Shown here in pieces: positions 17,501 to 19,551 of a DNA stretch of 19,551 nt. Numbering within the stretch: position 1 is the first letter of the stretch; each line of letters starts with the position of its first letter. Made by a program: the position numbers and the translations under genes. The stretch spans positions 1-19,551 of the forward strand of contig CATJZH010000093.1 in assembly GCA_949746285.1 (NCBI GenBank), read 5' to 3'. The DNA is from an uncultured Clostridia bacterium (GTDB lineage Bacteria; Bacillota; Clostridia; TANB77; CAG-508). The notes beneath the pieces were generated by a model. The model saw only the letters and a list, made by a program, of their open reading frames with translations. It made no database searches and was not told where the DNA came from.

Positions 17501-19551
17501 GGTGAGGTAAAATTAAGTAATACACCAACATATCCAAAACACTCAAAAGTAAATTTAGAAAACGGAAAATATAATACAGTTTATTTAAGTGGATTTGATA
17601 ATATTAAATTAACACAAGGCGAAAGCTTTGATATATACATTAAATTTGTAGTAGATACAAAAGATGGAACAGATTTAACAGATATAAAACTAGGTGAGAA
17701 AAATAATGTTGTAGAAATAAATGCATATTCAACATATTATCCAGATGATAGACCAGCAGGATTTGTAGACAAAAACTCAAATCCAGGAAATTTAGGATTA
17801 AAAACAGATGCAAATAAATCAGCTGGAAATGAAAATAATAGTATACAAGATTATTCAGAATATGAAAATGATGCATATAAAACAGGAATAACATTAAGTA
17901 TATTAAGCTCAGAGTCTGGAGAACCTGTACCACCACCTCCAGGTGAAGAACCACCAGCTGGATCAGAAAATGGAAACAAATTAGAAAGAAATGTAAAAGG
18001 AACAGTTTGGGATGATGCAAGATCAGCTATTGCTGGTAATGATGGAAATACACAATATATTGGAAATGGTGTAAAAAATATAGGTATAGATGAAAAAATA
18101 AGAGAAGCTGAGAGCAACAAGAAAAAAGGTAGAGCAGGTAGATTATTGCTTGATGAAACTAAAGATTCACCAGCAGAAGGAATAAATGTAAACTTAGTTG
18201 AAATAATAAAATTACCAAAGAATAATGAAGAAAGAATATATGAAGAAAGTGTAAAAGTATGGAGCGATTCAATTATTAACACAAGAACAGCTTCAGACGG
18301 TTCATATAAACTAGAATCATTTATTCCAGGAGATTATATAGTAAGATTCAATTATGGTGAAAGTGTTGAAGACGTAGTATATAATGGACAAGAATATAAA
18401 TCAACAAAATACTATAATGTAGATAGTTATATAAGCGAAGAACCAAGCTCAGGAGATAAAGTTTTAGCTGAATTAGAAAAAGAGCAAAACTCTGATGCAA
18501 GAGATGATGAAATAAGAAGACTTGAAGTAATTAAATGGAGTGAAACTGTAAACAATAGAAAAACAGAAGAAGCTCAAAAATCATTACCACAAGACTATTC
18601 AGAAGACTTTATGAAAAATACATCTATGAAAGCTGAAACAGTAACATTCCCAATAAGACCTGAAAAAACAACATATGATGTTATTGAATATACATTTGAT
18701 GAATACATAGAAAGAATTAATAGAGATTCTAGATATAAAATAGAAAATATTGACTTTGGTGTAGAATATAGACCAGAGGTAAATGTTTCAATAAAAGAAT
18801 TTATATCAAGAATACAATTAACAACATCAGATGGTAAAGCATTAGCAGATATTAAATTTGATAATGTATATGAACAAGATAGCAATAGAATAATAAATAC
18901 TGTTATAAATGAGGAAACGTCAATAGGAGCTGAAAATCTACAATACTTACCAACAGTAGAAGAAGTAAAAGGACTTGCATACTTAAATGTTGATGAAGAC
19001 TTACTACAAGGATGTACAGTAGATGTAACTTATGTATTCTCAGTAAATAATAGTAGTGAAATAGACAGAATTAGTGAAAGATTATATAATTTAAGATACA
19101 AAGCTGATGCAAGTGGATATGAAGCATATTATGATGATACATATACAGCGGCAGGAACAGCAAGAAATGAATTATATAAATCATTCTATGCAAAAGATAG
19201 AGCAGAATATAGAACTAAAGATAAAATGACATTTAATGGAACAGATGGATATTATGGAAAATATTTAGGAGAAACATATTATACAGGATCTGTAGGAGCA
19301 AAAGATGTTGTAGCAGAATTAAAAGTTGATAAAATATTAGACTATGTAGATACTAATATGTTAATGGAATCTAATAAAAATACTGAAACAAATAAACACT
19401 GGAACAGTATGACAGATCAAGAATTAATGGATCAAGGTTTAATAGCAGATAGATTGTTTAATACAGTTAATGAAGAAAACAAAGTAAATGGAGAAATACA
19501 AATAAAATCATCTAAGAAATTATTAGATGCTAAAGGAATAATCTATGATGT
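8450..19551 (+). CDS. Giant secreted SdrD B-like/DUF11 multi-domain surface protein with internal membrane hairpin; 3' end outside the window
   Basis: One frame stays open from ATG 8450 to the window end: 3,700 full codons without a stop. The predicted product has a signal peptide (residues 1-40, cleavage after MALA), an acidic Glu/Asn-rich segment (about 48-124), a long beta-rich region, an Asp/Asn/Pro linker (about 1234-1351), an SdrD B-like module (1358-1442), a DUF11-like module (1490-1645), two membrane helices (1653-1674 and 1691-1707), a segment around Cys1754, four DUF11-like modules (about 1998-2610), a second SdrD B-like module (from 2615), a region without a recognised domain, a PPPP linker (about 3158-3177) and a third SdrD B-like module (3182-3304). 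These Ig-like folds build long extracellular stalks in Gram-positive surface proteins; binding partner and anchoring end are unknown. It has its own promoter and is not part of the comM operon. Confidence 0.88.
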   Translation, partial: MKRGKMKHFMLKRILVLAFIISLLSNHMLVLTEAANMALATEVEWNSEFTSDVRTDEIQENEENSDNQELENEVENTTENDEITIPEDENSESENEEAEPSEENVDVNEEEVEVKELTEEEIEALKDIKVNTDLNINKLIKFDNENGKGTLADVTFKFNVSTMGYEVNNLTVNFDLPNISGIAPSMYRVEEISDNIDLVEEEGTNRRIANISEVIDNYDEEIRLVLAYSENSISGEEIELLGDVRLEAYGYEILGDFEEHKEIVESNDVLATYEVKSDAASKYKGCLYANTVLENKKETLYSTTDVVEIKDANFIDEIIVENSIDKIVADEREIDLVNLSTYKATSVAVEEFDSVLGTNGYIEIYNQLGEKIGDITSDSEIRNDKYIYYYNTDVDRTIFKIKNAESNGTLNIKNEKAIKGSDTFSRDYVKSFKGIKTQVTNKVAKIFEENEVVIQNISSENIINLEETESKMTLEMNTNDLITTEQNEVTFTATFQTNEERYELFRNPTISIELPSAVENAEIKSVNLMYKNGLSLGNWQVVKNAQGLNEIQVALTGTQTEYEPGTLIEGTTVLITANLDLNKITANGKSAVKFRYTNEIATNIAYETEGKVSEDIEVNYVSRSGILKETKLENFNKENDILITYNDETVVGKIDAATTAQTAKVSTVIMNNYNEDINNVQIIGKIPAVGNTKDNVDLNTTFDTKLTGAVNLNGLVGKVYYSTEENPDKNSNTWKENVNDFSEIKSFKVTLNNNSMKVGERVEISYNLNIPENIGYNQTAYNLFTTYYNLNNQEMTDSSIVGLETEVKAVELEDCQVVEETPELNIGTQVTKAGTVLQEGEEVNEGQILRYNVVLENKTSKPITNINLNGLAENTNSYYWYTYKDINSTTHEEDLIGIWKEDTENEHIYETSKIDILNPGEKAVFSYQARVRKISEMSTPEVYGKITISADGIQEKEYQTIKNKVINGELQLTLSNSGAQLANDSDLYSTNLLLLHTAVKNIGDRDLENVTVNVMIPKLLEVNLTETGIYNEGVDISKQDTSSGCMVTFSILNIPKGETKDIIVSSTIGSLDLSIAETTISMSANSNIDGKLYLSNDYVKRVIQAESPLNIIYTSTPENGSIVKNGDNVKYNIIIQNTGLAERPVDFSDFIDDGLKINSAVLTLPDGTQENMEFSEYEFISTYKFLKPGEQLVVDVDATVDVENLRTGQTSIDSELQLVPSDNVSDIAEIILHVDPSEIKTLPDGGTADDDNEPDDDGNNNDNDNTNNDGNNSEDKPDNFEDKVNTVVPETPDFVLPDTPKNDDSNTDKNNNSETKEDTNLPEVNATVSPDNNQNINIEDNVTNNIDNLANTVKYSISGKAWLDSNKNGLYEEEEALESIKVMLFKTDSLETSQIKDSNVLKTGKTDENGEYTFNNLDVGKYVVVFDYDNSIYDVSTYQEIGSSNSKSSNVIAKQLTLNSNKKNYAVSDIVEISERNANVNIGLKENSDFDMGISTYVKKVTIENEKGTQTENFTDGDRLAKIEIPAKYVNSSKVTVEYVVKVTNNGKTAGYINQICDYIPEGLKFNEKASSNWQVGENNAVYTSALNKTLINPGESKEITLVLTKSMDERATGVYKNIAEIVKSTNDLQLSDYDENNDSSIVELLITIKTGAVYYILIVIIALALAFIAMLIVSKLLKNDKDKIKLINRIIILVSIVIIVSLCLIVNTYAIKIMSVVKETLGGYFAGRYDLNSDLTYTTSEMHEGEGYTTVQCVHGVNVSNAVGTRTIATDVKIGYGNSALGFDTSSINGSKSGDSIVAGRMACLAYLFEQGQGTKGTLGSYINRSGGKSDLSSLFNVSITGSASNYSGADTVSTAINEANRLKREGSGVTKVTNISKLEYNSTYDGFGAVNVKFPSNAKLKISTDGGNSYTDYNKKVITAYGLKNFSYDNCNGKAFYIPIDAFGDADLEKVKVKIEGQSTLYKARILGGFIRVVGGQNEVIMRGKKDTKTTKQEYTLNAIANVSVSKTVTAVTDANGNQKTNLGSKGYVDRGDRVCFTIKVINKGMPVKLDITDTYNTSQYTFISSNLAGGSSSNGRLTSKNLSISKGTYTFTVWLKVKDNVRANGSTELRNTVNISNFKLPNGKPIKNVPKNKVTDFDYVRCKQYRISVTKTVDVITSTGTPKSTQNSVEVGDFVKYKIVVKNNEGSNSAAYGRISYTMTEDVPNGFSVQKEFTSAGWIEQSGKYVYSGTLDSGGTQITYITMRVTEELLSKQAINRKNVVNIISSFNRNNIDLIKGNYLISSDLDSEAIVKILGYNMGISKAVTKINDGKVTDLTKCELGDKITYTINVKNTGANTANFGNIKNIVLDDTFKTNELKLLSATGNGWKKSSDTRYIYEGALAPGETATLTMNFEVILESKQKVKITNTGTVISTLNKNGILLTPLIPATSSATVEYQTYDMGVWKYISSANSVPITGRDAKTNQQKYDSPIEVEKYDNVVYTIKVQNTGTTIVNNITLVDTLETGLTFKEILSVKKYGASGAEDSTTSQITQEINGNKITFKYPGEVKSNEYFVIQIKCDITMSNMYLLNLKNELDITSLHNRNDIDLIPKDLVNYTTNDNIDYVRLKNLIISGKVWIDANRDGKMDDAEGKLSGIKVVLHDDTNKKVATTYTEADGTYKFGETNGTTDAGAESNKKMVEGGINSGRVIKATNRDDITGNYNSTSAYINYYVEFYYNGANYISTVYAGEDGKANINKADNSISMPYMTDSNANEYTDVRDNFNNSLETIEYNTGINGVVESPDNTKTLSYTKDKHNSTLDLTDSTGMSAYSFIIKSKPHNGQIVNGDNINMLYFSHSGETEYLKYINLGLQTKEMDLNIEEDVYNLKTTVNGTEMTYFFGQKHVNNSPFGGDYVTGGENSALNYSFKVYASDYYYKHTQYVNDDVKEYKEKTELNTEITYKMTIANNDVKDANNVYSRIREIADFYSSDFKAYDPNNNTKVIKVLGEDGYLHEKTVNKVEAWYEYVDKSNNKQTGEVKLSNTPTYPKHSKVNLENGKYNTVYLSGFDNIKLTQGESFDIYIKFVVDTKDGTDLTDIKLGEKNNVVEINAYSTYYPDDRPAGFVDKNSNPGNLGLKTDANKSAGNENNSIQDYSEYENDAYKTGITLSILSSESGEPVPPPPGEEPPAGSENGNKLERNVKGTVWDDARSAIAGNDGNTQYIGNGVKNIGIDEKIREAESNKKKGRAGRLLLDETKDSPAEGINVNLVEIIKLPKNNEERIYEESVKVWSDSIINTRTASDGSYKLESFIPGDYIVRFNYGESVEDVVYNGQEYKSTKYYNVDSYISEEPSSGDKVLAELEKEQNSDARDDEIRRLEVIKWSETVNNRKTEEAQKSLPQDYSEDFMKNTSMKAETVTFPIRPEKTTYDVIEYTFDEYIERINRDSRYKIENIDFGVEYRPEVNVSIKEFISRIQLTTSDGKALADIKFDNVYEQDSNRIINTVINEETSIGAENLQYLPTVEEVKGLAYLNVDEDLLQGCTVDVTYVFSVNNSSEIDRISERLYNLRYKADASGYEAYYDDTYTAAGTARNELYKSFYAKDRAEYRTKDKMTFNGTDGYYGKYLGETYYTGSVGAKDVVAELKVDKILDYVDTNMLMESNKNTETNKHWNSMTDQELMDQGLIADRLFNTVNEENKVNGEIQIKSSKKLLDAKGIIYD
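12150..12503 (+). other. Low-complexity Asp/Asn/Pro linker in the giant protein
   Basis: A run rich in D, N, G and P (DDDNEPDDDGNNNDNDN, then NTVVPETPDFVLPDTPKND) separates the N-terminal beta-rich region from the first SdrD B-like module. It is probably disordered and extended. LPDTP here resembles a sortase motif but lacks the final Gly and any hydrophobic tail. Confidence 0.7.
12521..12775 (+). other. SdrD B-like module 1
   Basis: SISGKAWLDSNKNGLYEEEE opens the module, followed by IKVMLFK, a TGKTDENGEYTFNNLDVGKYVVVF turn and closing strands. The D-x-N-x-NG-x-x-x-x-E loop is the calcium-binding signature of SdrD B domains, and the DENGEY-x-F-x-NL motif is shared with Cna B-type folds. Confidence 0.75.
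13406..13570 (+). other. Internal two-helix membrane hairpin
   Basis: Helix 1 (13406-13471) begins AVYYILIVIIALALAF. A 16-residue loop (13472-13519) carries six basic residues (KLLKNDKDKIKLINR). Helix 2 (13520-13570) begins IIILVSIVIIVSLCLIV and is followed by NTYA, a possible signal peptidase site after residue 1711. By the positive-inside rule the loop is cytoplasmic, and both the 1,650-residue N-terminal part and the C-terminal part are outside. It looks like the membrane anchor of one protein joined to the signal peptide of the next, but the frame is continuous and there is no start codon with a ribosome binding site between the helices. Confidence 0.75.
13616..14000 (+). other. Possible degenerate thioester-like segment after the hairpin
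   Basis: The segment GEGYTTVQCVHGVNV followed by RMACLAYLFEQGQGTKG recalls surface thioester domains, where a YC-x-x-HG-like motif is followed by an AYIL-type helix and a later TQ-x-A motif. Cys1754 is present, but I see no clear TQ-x-A glutamine, so the bond may be absent or the resemblance may be chance. Cys1805 could instead pair with Cys1754. Confidence 0.3.
14441..16280 (+). repeat. Four consecutive DUF11-like modules
   Basis: Modules begin near 14441, 14894, 15341 and 15764. Each has a V-x-KTV or MGI-x-KAV type first strand, a VEVGDFVKYKIVVKN or LGDKITYTINVKNTG strand pair, a DT or ED-x-P-x-G-x-x-F/L turn, a W-containing strand and a late LAPGETATLT-type strand. Two of them begin NMGISKAV and DMGVWKYI, echoing DMGISTYVKK of the module before the hairpin (12920). 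They end with N-R-N-x-IDLI motifs (15262-15288, 16201-16230). DUF11 modules are Ig-like stalk units in bacterial surface proteins. Confidence 0.7.
16292..16450 (+). other. SdrD B-like module 2
   Basis: ISGKVWIDANRDGKMDDAEG is a textbook SdrD B opening with the D-A-N-R-DG calcium loop. It is followed by LSGIKVVLHD and TYTEADGTYKFGE. The closing half is replaced or interrupted by a long Asn/Asp-rich segment (to about 16790) that contains YYVEFYYNGANYISTVYAG. Confidence 0.75.
17993..18358 (+). other. SdrD B-like module 3 with a long insertion
   Basis: VKGTVWDDAR opens the module after a PVPPPPGEEPP linker (about 17920-17980). About 70 residues later come GINVNLVEI, TASDGSYKLESFIPGDYIVRF, the usual second half of an SdrD B or Cna B fold. 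The insertion contains a Lys/Arg-rich patch (NKKKGRAGR). Confidence 0.6.

Overview
The window is very AT-rich (roughly 30% GC by eye). It reads with the standard bacterial code: Trp is TGG and no in-frame TGA is seen. Gene content, canonical sigma-A promoters, Shine-Dalgarno sites, a cell-wall sorting signal and the protein families all point to a Gram-positive Firmicute, most likely a Clostridia of the gut type known mainly from uncultured genomes. The genus cannot be named from this sequence. All genes lie on the + strand.

Region 1 (3-5270) is the 3' part of a giant cell-surface gene. Its visible product is 12 tandem repeats of 69-92 residues with a Y-x-V/I/L-E-Y-Y-Y start, then nine MucBP-type repeats, an Asn/Ser/Gly-rich wall spanner and a C-terminal sorting signal with a TPGTG motif. 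A clear intrinsic terminator follows. Region 2 (5318-8207) is a housekeeping/competence operon led by a strong promoter: a ComM/YifB AAA+ protein, DprA, and a YraN-family (UPF0102) nuclease-fold protein. As read, comM has one extra base inside its Walker A codons. yraN has lost one A in an A9 tract and has no ordinary start codon; dprA is intact. Region 3 (8208-8449) is a 242-base intergenic stretch. It holds inverted repeats, a broken small reading frame and a near-consensus promoter. Region 4 (8450 to the window edge) is one uninterrupted reading frame of at least 3,700 codons. It encodes a second giant secreted protein built from DUF11-like and SdrD B-like Ig-fold modules, with an unusual two-helix membrane hairpin near its middle.

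The two giants are probably an adhesin (MucBP, wall-anchored) and a large surface or matrix protein. They flank a conserved DNA-uptake/processing operon, and nothing in the sequence ties the two functions together. The best leads are the internal membrane hairpin of the second giant, the cluster of reading-frame anomalies in comM and yraN (assembly error, decay or recoding), the length gradient along the repeat array, and a degenerate thioester-like segment after the hairpin. No RNA gene, CRISPR array, insertion sequence or recognisable riboswitch was found.
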